The notes beneath the pieces were generated by a model. That model was given only the letters and a program-made list of their open reading frames with translations, ran no database searches and was not told the origin of the DNA. Below are positions 52,126 to 61,353 of a stretch of DNA of 64,000 nt, piece after piece (the stretch's first letter is position 1; each line of letters starts with the position of its first letter). This stretch comes from Calothrix sp. NIES-2100 (GTDB taxonomy: Bacteria; Cyanobacteriota; Cyanobacteriia; Cyanobacteriales; Nostocaceae), in assembly GCF_002368195.1 (NCBI RefSeq), contig NZ_AP018178.1:6522645-6586644 (forward strand). Direction: 5' to 3'. Made by a program: the position numbers and the translations under genes.

Positions 52126-52404
52126 TGCAGCAATTTAACAAAATTATATAAAATTGAAACTTTGGTCAGTTAGCACTTTAAACTCTAGATATAACCACTC
52201 TGTATTTGCTAATATAAAATAGTGAGATAAACTCCTTTTGATAGAAGCTATATTTATAGATTTCCCACAAAGCTTCTGAAAGTAACATTTTCAAATTAAT
52301 TTTCAAAGATAAATAGCAATATAGCTGTCCTAAATCATTCGCGAAAAATTAGATCCCCGACTTCTTTGAGAATACTGCTGGCGATTTAGGGGTAAGACCC
52401 CGCG

Positions 52405-52597
52405 CATACGTGTCAACTTAACGTGAAACCCTTACCAAGACGTGATGAGCGAATTCTCTCACTTAACATCATGATCCGCGTCACCCCACCCCGGCTTTGC
52501 TGACGCAAAACCTCCCCTCCCCGTTTACGGGGAGGGGATTGAGGGGTGGGGTAAAATGCCTGTGGGATAAGCCTTTTAACTTAAGTTGACACCAATG
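52405..52597 (+). mobile_element. Small non-autonomous transposon (MITE), copy 3, 193 bp
   Basis: Same family as the copies at 369 and 26440. It starts CATACGTGTCAACTTAAC and ends TTAAGTTGACACCAATG. A perfect 9-bp duplication GACCCCGCG is at 52396-52404 and 52598-52606. Removal joins GGGTAAG (52390-52396) and CTTACCC (52607-52613) as the arms of a hairpin. Confidence 0.92.
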
Positions 52598-52655
52598 GAC
52601 CCCGCGCTTACCCAACAGACCGCCTTCACCCTAGAAGGGTGCGGCTAATCGTACA

Positions 52656-52703
52656 AAGCCCACCTTCGTGGGCTAAATTTTTTTAGCCCACGAAGGTGGG
52701 CTT
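52656..52703. repeat. Perfect 20-bp stem-loop
   Basis: AAGCCCACCTTCGTGGGCTA and its exact complement are separated by 8 bases. Each arm is itself partly palindromic (CCCACCTTCGTGGG), so either a long hairpin or two small ones can form. It may serve as a bidirectional terminator. Confidence 0.85.
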
Positions 52704-53013
52704 CGTAGCGTTAGCCCCAGGCTTCCAGCCTGCGGGCGTTTTTTCAGATATGCGAGAGAACTTGTTTGATGTGAATTGAGAGGTCAAACCAACCATTTGC
52801 CAGCAACATCCTTTGAGAAGTCGGGGATCTGAACAACGTGAATTTTCACAAATCAAATAAGACTTCTATACGTAAAAAAAATTGCGATCGCCTCTCCTCC
52901 TTCCTGCTTTGCGCGAAACTGCCAAAACAATACCCCCCTCCGCCGCCGGAGAGGGGTTAGGGATGAGATATCACAATTCTCACTGCTGACACTCAGCAAT
53001 TAGCACTGTCTAA

Positions 53014-53541
53014 CTAATAAGCGTCTTGCAACTCGTAGAAATCAGGCGAGATGTAATCTTTCCGCAAAGGCCAGCCTACCCAATCTTCTGGCATTAAAAT
53101 CCGCTTCAGGTTGGGGTGTCCTTCATAGATAATGCCGAACATATCATAAGACTCGCGCTCTTGCCAGTCTGCGGTTTTCCAAATCCAGTAGACTGAAGGA
53201 ACTGTAGGGTTTTCCCGTGGTAAGAACACCTTCAATCGGATTTCTTCGGGGCGATCGCTATTATCACCTACTTTAATTAAGTGATATACACTCACTAACT
53301 CTTGTCCAGGGCCCAGGTCAATCCCACCTTGAAACTGGAGATAATTAAACCCGTAAGCATACAAAGCTGTAGAGATGGGGAGCAAAAAATCTGGCTCTAC
53401 CTTAATTATCTCTACCCCATTGGCATCAGCTGGTAAAACCTCATGGTCAAAGCCATTTTCTGTCAACCACTGGGAAACTTTTCCGGCTTTTACCAGAGAC
53501 TCTTCGGCTGCTGGTACTGGCTTAGATTCTTCATCAGCCAC
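53014..53541 (-). CDS. ndhJ: NAD(P)H-quinone oxidoreductase subunit J
   Basis: The 175-residue peripheral-arm subunit of NDH-1 has the conserved NuoC-like segment YDMFGIIYEGHPNLKRILMPEDWVGWPLRKDY. It belongs to the photosynthetic complex I that passes ferredoxin electrons to plastoquinone. It overlaps ndhK by 8 bp and is the last gene of the ndhC-ndhK-ndhJ operon. Confidence 0.97.
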   Translation of the reverse strand: MADEESKPVPAAEESLVKAGKVSQWLTENGFDHEVLPADANGVEIIKVEPDFLLPISTALYAYGFNYLQFQGGIDLGPGQELVSVYHLIKVGDNSDRPEEIRLKVFLPRENPTVPSVYWIWKTADWQERESYDMFGIIYEGHPNLKRILMPEDWVGWPLRKDYISPDFYELQDAY

Positions 53542-54271
53542 GGTTTGTTTCCTCCTTTTGTTTCTGGGATGTCAGTAAAGCAGGTGGAACTGGTAAACCA
53601 ATCGCTTGGGCCAATTCCTTAGGTGGTGTAAAGCGAGTATCTGACTGCATATACTTACCAGTTAAAATTTGCTCTACTGGCTTGAGGTTATGAGTCGTGC
53701 TGTAGTAGCGGTGGATTTGCTTGATTTGATCCCGTTCTTGGATAGAATCGTTAGCTATCTTCTTCCGCAACTTGATAATTGCGTCAATAATCGCTTCTGG
53801 ACGTGGCGGACAACCAGGCAAGTACACATCCACAGGAATTAGTTTATCAACTCCACGCACAGCGGTGGGAGAATCAACGCTAAACATCCCGCCTGTAATT
53901 GTACAAGCTCCCATCGCAATCACATACTTCGGCTCAGGCATTTGTTCATAAAGACGCACGAGTTGAGGTGCCATCTTCATGGTGATTGTCCCCGCCGTAA
54001 TAATTAAATCAGCTTGGCGGGGGCTGGAACGGGGAATTAGACCAAAACGGTCAAAGTCAAACCGAGAGCCAATTAAAGCGGCAAACTCAATAAAGCAGCA
54101 AGCCGTACCAAATAGCAACGGCCACAAACTAGAAAGCCGCGCCCAGTTGTAAAGGTCATCAACCGTAGTCAGAATCACGTTTTCTGAAAGGTCTTGAGTG
54201 ATTGAGGGACGATCAATCGGGTTGATGATGCGCTCTTTGTCCGGGGTTGTTAAGTTAGAATTCAAGACCAT
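53534..54271 (-). CDS. ndhK: NAD(P)H-quinone oxidoreductase subunit K
   Basis: The 245-residue NuoB-like subunit binds the terminal 4Fe-4S cluster N2, through the cysteines of LFGTACCFIEFAA, MGACTITGGMF and VYLPGCPPRPEAI. It overlaps ndhC by 10 bp and ndhJ by 8 bp, so translation is coupled. Confidence 0.97.
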   Translation of the reverse strand: MVLNSNLTTPDKERIINPIDRPSITQDLSENVILTTVDDLYNWARLSSLWPLLFGTACCFIEFAALIGSRFDFDRFGLIPRSSPRQADLIITAGTITMKMAPQLVRLYEQMPEPKYVIAMGACTITGGMFSVDSPTAVRGVDKLIPVDVYLPGCPPRPEAIIDAIIKLRKKIANDSIQERDQIKQIHRYYSTTHNLKPVEQILTGKYMQSDTRFTPPKELAQAIGLPVPPALLTSQKQKEETNRG

Positions 54272-54624
54272 TCCAAAGCTCCTTTACGCCATGCGTAAAC
54301 TAAGGCGATTACAAGAATTGCAATAAAAATTAGCGCTTCAATGAATGCCAATAGCCCTAGACGGTGGAAAGCTACCGCCCAAGGATACAAAAACACAGTC
54401 TCCACATCAAAGACGACAAAGACCAGCGCAAACATATAGTAGCGAATGTTGAACTGAATCCAGGCTCCCCCGATGGGTTCCATGCCAGATTCGTATGTTG
54501 TGCGCCGTTCCGCACTTTTGCCGCTGGGTCGTAGGAGCTTGGACGCTGAGAGCGCCAGGGCAGGCACTAGGCTACAGATAATTAGAAAGCCTAGAAGGTA
54601 CTCGTAACCGCTGAGAACAAACAC
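54262..54624 (-). CDS. ndhC: NAD(P)H-quinone oxidoreductase subunit 3
   Basis: The 120-residue membrane subunit has three helices (YLLGFLIICSLVPALALS, YMFALVFVVFDVETVFLYPWAV, LLAFIEALIFIAILVIALVYAW) and the loop SGMEPIGGAW with the family's ESGxxP-type motif. First gene of the operon. Confidence 0.96.
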   Translation of the reverse strand: MFVLSGYEYLLGFLIICSLVPALALSASKLLRPSGKSAERRTTYESGMEPIGGAWIQFNIRYYMFALVFVVFDVETVFLYPWAVAFHRLGLLAFIEALIFIAILVIALVYAWRKGALEWS

Positions 54625-54820
54625 AATGGATATCTACCGTTTATGGTGTAAATAACGCCGTAACTTTCTTTTACATTATATCTTCTAGGCTTTTCTGAAA
54701 TCTGGGAAACAGACGCGCTGAAGGTATTTGATTCGTTTTTAGTTGTGATAGAAAAGTCTAACAGTTATGTCATAATTTGTAACGTATATTTAATATTTGC
54801 CCCTCTGCGAGGCCTAAGCC

Positions 54821-55165
54821 ATGAGCGAACAAAGCGAACCAGCTGTTGAGACTCAAGTGTTAGACCGCTACGAGTGTCGCTCCTGCGGTTACGTTTATGA
54901 ACCTGAGAAGGGAGATGACAAATATGATATTCCCCCTGGAAGACCCTTCGCAGAACTACCCTTAAATTGGCGCTGTCCTGTATGTAGTGCAAAGAAACAA
55001 GCTTTCGCTAACATCGGCCCAGCAGGTCAAGCATCGGGCTTTCGAGAAAATCTTGGTTACGGCTTAGGTGTCAACACTTTGACCCCAACCCAAAAAAACC
55101 TCCTGATTTTCGGCGCTTTGGCACTTGGTTTCTTATTTTTTCTCAGTCTCTACGGGTTACAATAG
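54821..55165 (+). CDS. rubA: Membrane-bound rubredoxin
   Basis: The 114-residue protein has the two Fe ligands pairs: YECRSCGYVYEP and WRCPVCSAKK, the latter followed by a linker and one C-terminal helix (LLIFGALALGFLFFLSLYGL). RubA is needed early in photosystem II and I assembly. In cyanobacteria it lies with ycf48 and psbEFLJ, as here. Divergent from the ndh operon. Confidence 0.96.
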   Translation: MSEQSEPAVETQVLDRYECRSCGYVYEPEKGDDKYDIPPGRPFAELPLNWRCPVCSAKKQAFANIGPAGQASGFRENLGYGLGVNTLTPTQKNLLIFGALALGFLFFLSLYGLQ

Positions 55166-55458
55166 ATACTTAGTTAAGAATCACCACCCACAGGGACAAG
55201 GGGGATGAGGGAGACAAGGAGGACACACTTCGGCTGCGCTCAGTGACCGGGGGACAAGGGAGAAATAACTAATAACAAATTGTAAATGCCCAATGCCCCA
55301 TGCCCAATGCCCCATGACGGCAGTTGCTACAACGGAGGAGACCTCCACGCCAGTTAGCTCAAGTCGGGAAACCCGCCCACGCTACTGGCTCCGCAACGCA
55401 CTGCCTCCCCCATGCCCAATGACAAATTTAGAAACAACTAAGAAATTAAGAAATACTG
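55166..55458. repeat. Spacer with dispersed repeats and CCCAATG heptamers
   Basis: GGGGGACAAGG units and a CTGCGCTCAGTGACCGGGGG dispersed repeat are followed near 55283-55318 by CCCAATG/CCCCATG heptamers. No gene. Confidence 0.55.
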
Positions 55459-56481
55459 ATGCACGCAATTTTGAAAAGTTGGCAACGAATATTTGCCCTG
55501 TTGATAGTTGTCCTGATGTGTATAGGTTGTAGCAAAGTCCCTTCTACCAGCTATAACCCCTGGGCAATCATTTCTGTGCCTACAGAAGCCAAGCTGTTCG
55601 ATATTGCTTTTACAGAAAATCCTCAGCATGGCTACTTAGTAGGTAGCAACGCCACCATTTTGGAAACCAATGATGGTGGTAATACTTGGCAACCCTTAAA
55701 TCTAGCACTGGATGACACCAGGTATCGCTTTGATTCTGTGAGTTTTGCTGGGAAAGAAGGGTGGATTGCCGGAGAGCCTGGTTTGTTATTGCATACTACT
55801 GATGAAGGTCGTTCTTGGTCGCGCATTCCCCTCAGTGAAAAACTGCCAGGAAATCCCATTAGTATCAGTGCGCTGGGAAAAGATGCAGCTGAGATGGCTA
55901 CTGATGTAGGCGCAATCTATCAAACCAAAGACGGCGGTAAAAATTGGAAAGCCCAAGTCGAAGCAGCAGTTGGTGTGGTACGTAACTTAGAACGTTCTGC
56001 TGATGGTAAATATGTTGCTGTTTCCGCTAAAGGTAGCTTCTACTCCACTTGGGAACCAGGACAAAATGCTTGGGTTCCCCATAACCGCAATAGTTCTCGT
56101 CGCGTAGAAAACATGGGCTTCTCGGATAATGGGCAAATGTGGATGCTCGCACGGGGAGGTCAGGTACAATTTAGTGACCCCACGAAACCAGAAGAGTGGC
56201 AAGAAGCACAAAATCCCGAATTATCTACTAGTTGGGGTTTACTGGATTTAGCTTATCGTACACCCGATGACATTTGGGTAGGCGGTGGCAGTGGAAATTT
56301 GCTGCACAGTGCTGATGGTGGCAAAACTTGGGAAAAAGACCGGGATGTGGAAACAGTCGCCGCTAACTTTTACAAAATTGTGTTTTTCCAGCCCGACCAA
56401 GGATTTATTATTGGCGATCGCGGCGTTTTGCTCAAATATAACCCCAACGTAGCCACAACTTCCCCGTCAGAGCCAGCTTAG
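55459..56481 (+). CDS. ycf48: Photosystem II assembly factor Ycf48
   Basis: The 340-residue precursor has a lipoprotein-type signal (WQRIFALLIVVLMCIGC) and a beta-propeller of repeated FxxxxxGYxVG/TxDGGxTW units: NATILETNDGGNTWQPL, GLLLHTTDEGRSWSRI, GAIYQTKDGGKNWKA, NLLHSADGGKTWEKD. Ycf48 (Hcf136) binds early D1 in PSII assembly. Sits directly between rubA and psbE. Confidence 0.96.
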   Translation: MHAILKSWQRIFALLIVVLMCIGCSKVPSTSYNPWAIISVPTEAKLFDIAFTENPQHGYLVGSNATILETNDGGNTWQPLNLALDDTRYRFDSVSFAGKEGWIAGEPGLLLHTTDEGRSWSRIPLSEKLPGNPISISALGKDAAEMATDVGAIYQTKDGGKNWKAQVEAAVGVVRNLERSADGKYVAVSAKGSFYSTWEPGQNAWVPHNRNSSRRVENMGFSDNGQMWMLARGGQVQFSDPTKPEEWQEAQNPELSTSWGLLDLAYRTPDDIWVGGGSGNLLHSADGGKTWEKDRDVETVAANFYKIVFFQPDQGFIIGDRGVLLKYNPNVATTSPSEPA

Positions 56482-56600
56482 AGCAACACTGGTGTATGTA
56501 ATTATCCAGATTTATGAGAAGAACGTTGCAAGTTGTAACTCTTTCTAAACTTTGTAGGATAATAAACTCAATAACAGTCTTTGTGAAGGTAGGAAGTTAA

Positions 56601-56849
56601 ATGTCAGGTACCACTGGAGAACGTCCGTTTTCGGACATTATTACCAGCATACGTTACTGGGTAATTCACAGCATCACCATCCCAGCATTATTTATTGCTG
56701 GCTGGTTATTCGTCAGCACCGGACTGGCTTATGATGTTTTTGGCACACCCCGTCCTAATGAGTATTTCACACAAGCACGCCAGGAAGTGCCCATTGTGAA
56801 TAACCGTTTTGATGCTAAAAAGCAAGTTGAAAATTATATCGGAAAGTAG
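56601..56849 (+). CDS. psbE: Cytochrome b559 subunit alpha
   Basis: The 82-residue subunit has one helix, SIRYWVIHSITIPALFIAGWLFVS, with the heme histidine in WVIH, and the typical VFGTPRPNEYFT. PSII core; first gene of psbE-F-L-J. The ribosome site GGAAG lies before the ATG. Confidence 0.98.
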   Translation: MSGTTGERPFSDIITSIRYWVIHSITIPALFIAGWLFVSTGLAYDVFGTPRPNEYFTQARQEVPIVNNRFDAKKQVENYIGK

Positions 56850-56858
56850 TTTGAAATC

Positions 56859-56996
56859 ATGACTAGCGGCAATAACATCAATCAACCAGTTACCTATCCA
56901 ATTTTTACAGTTAGATGGCTGGCAGTTCACACCTTAGGTGTGCCAACCGTTTTCTTTTTGGGCGCGATCGCCGCAATGCAGTTTATTCAACGCTAG
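56859..56996 (+). CDS. psbF: Cytochrome b559 subunit beta
   Basis: A 45-residue protein starting MTSGNNINQPVTYPIFTV, with VRWLAVHTLGVPT giving the heme histidine, and ending AMQFIQR. Located 9 bp after psbE. A HIP1-like CGCGATCGCC lies in its 3' part. Confidence 0.97.
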   Translation: MTSGNNINQPVTYPIFTVRWLAVHTLGVPTVFFLGAIAAMQFIQR

Positions 56997-57005
56997 GAGG
57001 AACTC

Positions 57006-57125
57006 ATGGAAAGAACGCCCAATACCAATAATCAGCCGGTTGAACTAAACCGGACTTCACTGTACCTGGGACTACTACTGATTTTTGTTCTGGGTATCCT
57101 GTTTTCCAGTTACTTCTTTAACTAA
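57006..57125 (+). CDS. psbL: Photosystem II protein PsbL
   Basis: A 39-residue protein, MERTPNTNNQPVELNRTSLY then LGLLLIFVLGILFSSYFFN, a single helix. It starts 9 bp after psbF, with an AGGAGG ribosome site overlapping the psbF stop. Confidence 0.97.
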   Translation: MERTPNTNNQPVELNRTSLYLGLLLIFVLGILFSSYFFN

Positions 57126-57195
57126 CTGGAAGCACTTTGGTTAATTATCTGTTTATTCAACTTGTGTTGATTTGTTGTTAAGGGAGGAGAAAACT

Positions 57196-57315
57196 GTGTC
57201 TGGAAGTGGGAGAATTCCCCTGTGGGTCGTCGCTACGATCGCAGGATTAGGTGTAATTACTGTTGTCGGCATTTTCTTTTACGGAGCCTATGCCGGAATC
57301 GGTTCTTCAATTTAA
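57196..57315 (+). CDS. psbJ: Photosystem II protein PsbJ
   Basis: A GTG-start protein of 39 residues: SGSGRIPLWVVATIAGLG then VITVVGIFFYGAYAGIGSSI. Ribosome site GGGAGGAG upstream. It ends the operon. Confidence 0.96.
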   Translation: MSGSGRIPLWVVATIAGLGVITVVGIFFYGAYAGIGSSI

Positions 57316-57388
57316 TAGTAGCTGGAGCCGAATAGCATAATTAGTGTAGATTATCTAGCAGTTGTTTAGAAATCGACATTATTAAAAA

Positions 57389-57415
57389 ACCGCCTGTCTC
57401 ACTGAGATAGGCGGT
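57389..57415. terminator. Bidirectional hairpin terminator between psbJ and psaI
   Basis: ACCGCCTGTCTCA/CTGAGATAGGCGGT can pair over 12 bp around a tight loop, between the convergent psbJ and psaI genes. An A-run on the left and AT-rich DNA on the right suit both strands. Confidence 0.8.
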
Positions 57416-57465
57416 ATTAACTATTCATTAGTCATTAGTTATTAGTTAAATGACTAATTACCAAA

Positions 57466-57606
57466 TTAGGCAATATCTTCGCGTTCAATGTATAGAAACA
57501 AAAACGCAAATACTGCGATGGGCACACCCCAACCGATGATGGGAACGAAAAGAGCAGGTAAGTAGGAAGTACTAGCCAAGATAGAAGGCAAAAGTTGAGT
57601 TGCCAT
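57466..57606 (-). CDS. psaI: Photosystem I subunit VIII
   Basis: A 46-residue membrane protein, MATQLLPSILASTSYLPALF then VPIIGWGVPIAVFAFLFLYI and EREDIA. The C-terminal YIEREDIA is that of PsaI. It stabilises PsaL and the trimer interface. It is separate here and not next to psaL. Convergent with psbJ. Confidence 0.93.
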   Translation of the reverse strand: MATQLLPSILASTSYLPALFVPIIGWGVPIAVFAFLFLYIEREDIA

Positions 57607-57718
57607 AGTCAATGATTCCTGTTAAATTACACTACAATTCAAAATGAGCTTACTGCAAATTCTGCCTCATTTTTTAAATTCTAAAGATTTTTAACACAGC
57701 CGCAGTTGCTAGGGATGT

Positions 57719-60406
57719 TTAAATACCTAACAGTTCTTCTAGCTGCAAAGTTGGTAAATCTGGAGGAATCACAGTTCGCATGACGGTAACTTTGTGACTT
57801 TCCTGTTGGGTTTCGGGGTTAAGCGCGATCGCCTCAACGCGCATTTCTAAGCAGCCAAAAGGAACATGTAATTGCGTTGTCAGCTCCAACCTTCCCAAAG
57901 AATTAAGCTGCAAATTTTTCAACAAATGGGGACCATCCATCAAGCTGCGGCTTTGGCAATCCTCAATCCATAGCTTGACAACAACTTCCGAGGATAGCCG
58001 AGGTAGTTCCACACGCACCCTCACAGTTGTACCTGCAATTAGTTCGCCCTCTGGTACATACAATTTTGGTGTGGGTAATGGTTCGACAATTGGCGCGCTC
58101 ATCCGCAGTAAAGGCGATGGTTCCAGCACCATTGGCACATCAGGCTCTGGTTCTTCCTCAGGAATGGTTTGTGCTACATCTACCTCAGGTTCAATATATG
58201 TATCTTCTACAACAATTTCTTGAGTTAAATTGGGTAGCGGTATCTTCGGATAATGAGGAGGTAGCGGTGGCGGTGGCGCTTCTGGAAGTGATGGAGTGGA
58301 ATCTTCTTCCTCCTGGTGAGCGATCGCCAACCAATCTTCTGGGATCTCGATGTCAGCGTCAAGATTTAATGGCAAGTTTAGTTCAACAGGAGTAGTTTCA
58401 GCATTTAAAGACACACCAGCCTGCTGATTGTCCACAGTCTCTGGTTCTACAACATCGGTATTGTCATCTGGTTGTGACACCTCCATCGGTTCAGGTAAAG
58501 AAAATCCTTGATTCTCCAACCATTTTGTAATCAGCGGCGATGAATAGGGGTTACCTTCTATGATTAATTTTTGACTAGGTGGAGCAGTTGTGGGTGCAAC
58601 AGGCTGATCAATGAATTCTGGACTTGGTGACGTAGTTTTTGGTGTCACAGACTCATCAATTAATTCCGGGCGCGATGGGCTAGTAACTTCTGCAATATAA
58701 GCATCAATTAATTTTGAACGCCGGGAGAGAGCCACCTCCACAACAGACTCATCCCCATATTCTTGATTACCGATCAATAATTCATTTGTCTTGTCACCTG
58801 CTAAAGTTTTATGCAGCGCCTGTGAGTTTTCTGGAGAATGAAAATCGGATACTGCTTCACCATCGCTATTCGTAACCGTTAACGGCTTTAAATATCGAAA
58901 TGTGCTACTAATTATCGATGCCCGTCGATTTTTAATCACCAGTTGATCCATGTTGATGGCGGCTAAAGTTTCCACCTTTTCCAAACTCTGTTCCTGTGTA
59001 GCCAGTTCTCCTGTCTTTGGCTCTGCTGTCAAAGATTCTGTTAAAATCGCCGTCTCCACCGGCTTGATTGGTGGGAGAGGCGGCATATTTGGCAAATCTA
59101 GCGCCCGATGGCTATCTAATGATTTTTTAGGCGATCGCGGTTTAATTTCTGGTGGTAAAAATTTATTTTCTAAAGTCAGAGACTGATCTGATGGCACAGC
59201 TTTGACTAATTTCAAAAGTGACAAATCTATACCAACAGCTCGTTCAGGTGCTTCAACCTCCACTGACTCCACAAAGTCAGGTGTAGTGGTTGTGACTGCG
59301 GTGGCGATCGCCAGTAATTCGCTGACATCTGCTGTAATTGTGAAAGACTGGCTAGCTAAGAGTTTTACTTCATCAATTGCAGTGAGTGCGCCAGACAAAC
59401 TCACCTCTGCCAAAATTAACTTAGATTCGCAATCAGCGGGAATATCAATTGAGGATTCAATAGTAAAAGGCAGCACTTCATTAGGCAAGGGTTGCTTTAC
59501 TTCCTTCAAGATTTCTAATTTTAGAGGTGAGCGCAGAGAAATTTTTAGTTCTAGAGCATAAAGACTTTCCAGGTAAGGTATCTCTTCTTCCAAAGAAGCT
59601 TTTTCTTGTAGTTCTACCCGCCCATTAATAGTCAGAGTTCCACCCCAGTGAGCAACATAAGTTTCTTGATCTAAGTTCAGCAACAGCGGTGGTAATGCTG
59701 GTTGTATTGGCGGATCAGCCAGCAGTTCTTCATCAAGCAGCGGTTCAGCGCTAGGTAAAGCTAAATCTATTAAATTTTGTAAAATTTGTTCAGCCGTCTC
59801 ACCTTTAACCCATACTGGGCTGACAGGTTGATCGCTCATCACATCTTCTTCCAAAACATCCACTGCCGCTTTGGTAGTAGAGCTAGTTTGAGCGGCAATT
59901 GTTGCTGTTGCATCAGTAACAGATGTTTGTTGTGTAGGTATGGTTTTTACTGAGTGTTTAAATAATAAATCATTATCAGAAATAGTACTTATATCAGCTG
60001 CTGAATCCGATGCTTCACTATTGCCATTACCCGATATGATTACCTGCTCATCTACCTCAAACGGCAAAACTCGCAAATAGACATTGTATTGCCAAGATTT
60101 ACCGAGAATATCGGACATCAAGTCACCAGAGCATTGCAGCTCCCAAATTCCCGGTTTGAAATAAGTATAAGGAATTACCGCCATTAAGCCTTCGGAATTA
60201 GTGCGACGCGATCGCTTCTGAATTCGCCGCTTAGGTGGTACTTCTTGAGTAGAGGAGTGAATTACCCTGACTTCCACATCTATATTAGGGCGGTTAGAAC
60301 GAGCCAAAACTCTATACCGTCCCTCCAAAATTTCTCCTTTTGGCGATTCCAGGGTATGCCAAGCGCGATCGCCCTGTCTCTGTATCAGAAATTGCCAGTT
60401 GTCCAT
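57719..60406 (-). CDS. Large proline-rich cyanobacterial protein, 895 aa
   Basis: The ATG at 60406 (MDNWQFLIQRQGDRAW) was preferred to a TTG at 60421. The first ~130 residues form a domain with a beta-strand pattern (EGRYRVLARSNRPNIDVEVRVIH, FKPGIWELQCSGDLM). The middle 600 residues are low complexity, rich in Pro, Ser, Glu and Thr (PPLPPIKP, APPPPLPPHYPKIPLP), and probably disordered. A final ~120 residues (TTVRVRVELPRLSSEVVVKLWIEDCQSR..., LQLEELLGI) form another beta domain. No signal peptide. Function unknown. Confidence 0.7.
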   Translation of the reverse strand: MDNWQFLIQRQGDRAWHTLESPKGEILEGRYRVLARSNRPNIDVEVRVIHSSTQEVPPKRRIQKRSRRTNSEGLMAVIPYTYFKPGIWELQCSGDLMSDILGKSWQYNVYLRVLPFEVDEQVIISGNGNSEASDSAADISTISDNDLLFKHSVKTIPTQQTSVTDATATIAAQTSSTTKAAVDVLEEDVMSDQPVSPVWVKGETAEQILQNLIDLALPSAEPLLDEELLADPPIQPALPPLLLNLDQETYVAHWGGTLTINGRVELQEKASLEEEIPYLESLYALELKISLRSPLKLEILKEVKQPLPNEVLPFTIESSIDIPADCESKLILAEVSLSGALTAIDEVKLLASQSFTITADVSELLAIATAVTTTTPDFVESVEVEAPERAVGIDLSLLKLVKAVPSDQSLTLENKFLPPEIKPRSPKKSLDSHRALDLPNMPPLPPIKPVETAILTESLTAEPKTGELATQEQSLEKVETLAAINMDQLVIKNRRASIISSTFRYLKPLTVTNSDGEAVSDFHSPENSQALHKTLAGDKTNELLIGNQEYGDESVVEVALSRRSKLIDAYIAEVTSPSRPELIDESVTPKTTSPSPEFIDQPVAPTTAPPSQKLIIEGNPYSSPLITKWLENQGFSLPEPMEVSQPDDNTDVVEPETVDNQQAGVSLNAETTPVELNLPLNLDADIEIPEDWLAIAHQEEEDSTPSLPEAPPPPLPPHYPKIPLPNLTQEIVVEDTYIEPEVDVAQTIPEEEPEPDVPMVLEPSPLLRMSAPIVEPLPTPKLYVPEGELIAGTTVRVRVELPRLSSEVVVKLWIEDCQSRSLMDGPHLLKNLQLNSLGRLELTTQLHVPFGCLEMRVEAIALNPETQQESHKVTVMRTVIPPDLPTLQLEELLGI

Positions 60407-60732
60407 TGTGAGTGATGCCAAGACCGAAGACCAGCTAAGTAATATTTTGCATTACTTGAAAGCAAGTTTACCTCAGCAATTTACAATTGCATAATTTTAG
60501 ACCAAGTTAAACAGGAATAGGGTCTAGGGGCTAGGGGTTAGGGGTTAGGGTATTTCATCCCCTGGTTGTGAGTGCGATCGGCGATCGCGCAGCAGACGCA
60601 CCAGAAGACGTTGCCAAAGGCATCGCCTCCAATGAATGCATTTATAGCCATGTTCTTAACCGTGGTAGTAAACCTGTCAGTAGCCTCTGATATTAGAGAT
60701 AATATTTCCAGAGGCGTAATTATCTATTATCT
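60407..60732. other. Divergent spacer with TAGGGGC heptamers, no gene seen
   Basis: CTAGGGG/TTAGGGG heptamers lie near 60520-60550 and a GCGATCGGCGATCGCGC segment near 60573-60589. The rest should hold the promoters of the divergent flanking genes. Confidence 0.45.
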
Positions 60733-61353
60733 ATGACTCAAGCCATACCCAAGCTAGTAACCTTTGAAGAATTCGTCGATTGGTTACCCGAAAATCGACG
60801 AGTATGCTATGAACTACATAAGGGAGAAATCGTTGAAATGGCACAACCAGTAGGGGAACACGAAGAAGTTAAAGGCTTTCTAGGTATTGAAATTTCTTTT
60901 GAAATCAAACGGCTAGGATTGCCTTACTTTATCCCCAACCAAGCTATAGTTAGACCTCCCGAAAAAGATTCTGGTTATTTTCCCGATGTCTTGGTGCTAA
61001 ACCGTGCAAATCTGGCAAATGAATCTTTGTGGAAAAAAGAATCTACCGTCAGTAATGGTGCATCAATACCTTTGGTAATTGAGGTTGTATCAACCAACTG
61101 GCGGGACGATTACTACTTAAAATATGCTGATTATGAAGAGATGGGTATCCCCGAATACTGGATTATCGATTATGCAGCCTTAGGTGGACGTAATTTTATC
61201 GGTAATCCCAAACAACCGACAATCTCTGTCTGTAACTTAGTTGATGGGGAATATCAAATAAGCAAGTTTCGAGATAGCGATCGCCTGATTTCCCCCACTT
61301 TCCCCGAATTGAATCTCACCCCAACCCAAATTTTTCAAGCTGGTTTGGTGTAG
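60733..61353 (+). CDS. Uma2 family (DUF820) endonuclease-like protein
   Basis: The 206-residue protein is of the Uma2/DUF820 family, abundant in cyanobacteria: VTFEEFVDWLPENRRVCYELHKGEIVEM at the start, the catalytic set D-x-V ... E-V at GYFPDVLVLNRAN and PLVIEVVSTNWRDDYYLKYADYEEMGIPEYWIID. This is the PD-(D/E)xK fold. Whether it cuts DNA in the cell is not known; most genomes have dozens. Confidence 0.93.
   Translation: MTQAIPKLVTFEEFVDWLPENRRVCYELHKGEIVEMAQPVGEHEEVKGFLGIEISFEIKRLGLPYFIPNQAIVRPPEKDSGYFPDVLVLNRANLANESLWKKESTVSNGASIPLVIEVVSTNWRDDYYLKYADYEEMGIPEYWIIDYAALGGRNFIGNPKQPTISVCNLVDGEYQISKFRDSDRLISPTFPELNLTPTQIFQAGLV

Larger units (their letters stand above)
52351..52830. mobile_element. 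Palindromic element with CCCCGACTTCT ends, containing a nested MITE
   Basis: AGATCCCCGACTTCT at 52351 and its inverse AGAAGTCGGGGATCT ending at 52830 form the ends of a 480-bp element, the pairing extending through GCTGGC. The 193-bp MITE copy 3 with its duplication lies inside. A perfect 20-bp hairpin is at 52656-52703. Related short hairpins occur at 3901 and, decayed, near 9380. No gene. Confidence 0.7.

Noticed and set aside
58027..58395. Plus-strand frame of 122 residues inside the large proline-rich gene
   Set aside because: It is a shadow frame of the minus-strand gene, without ribosome site or family features.
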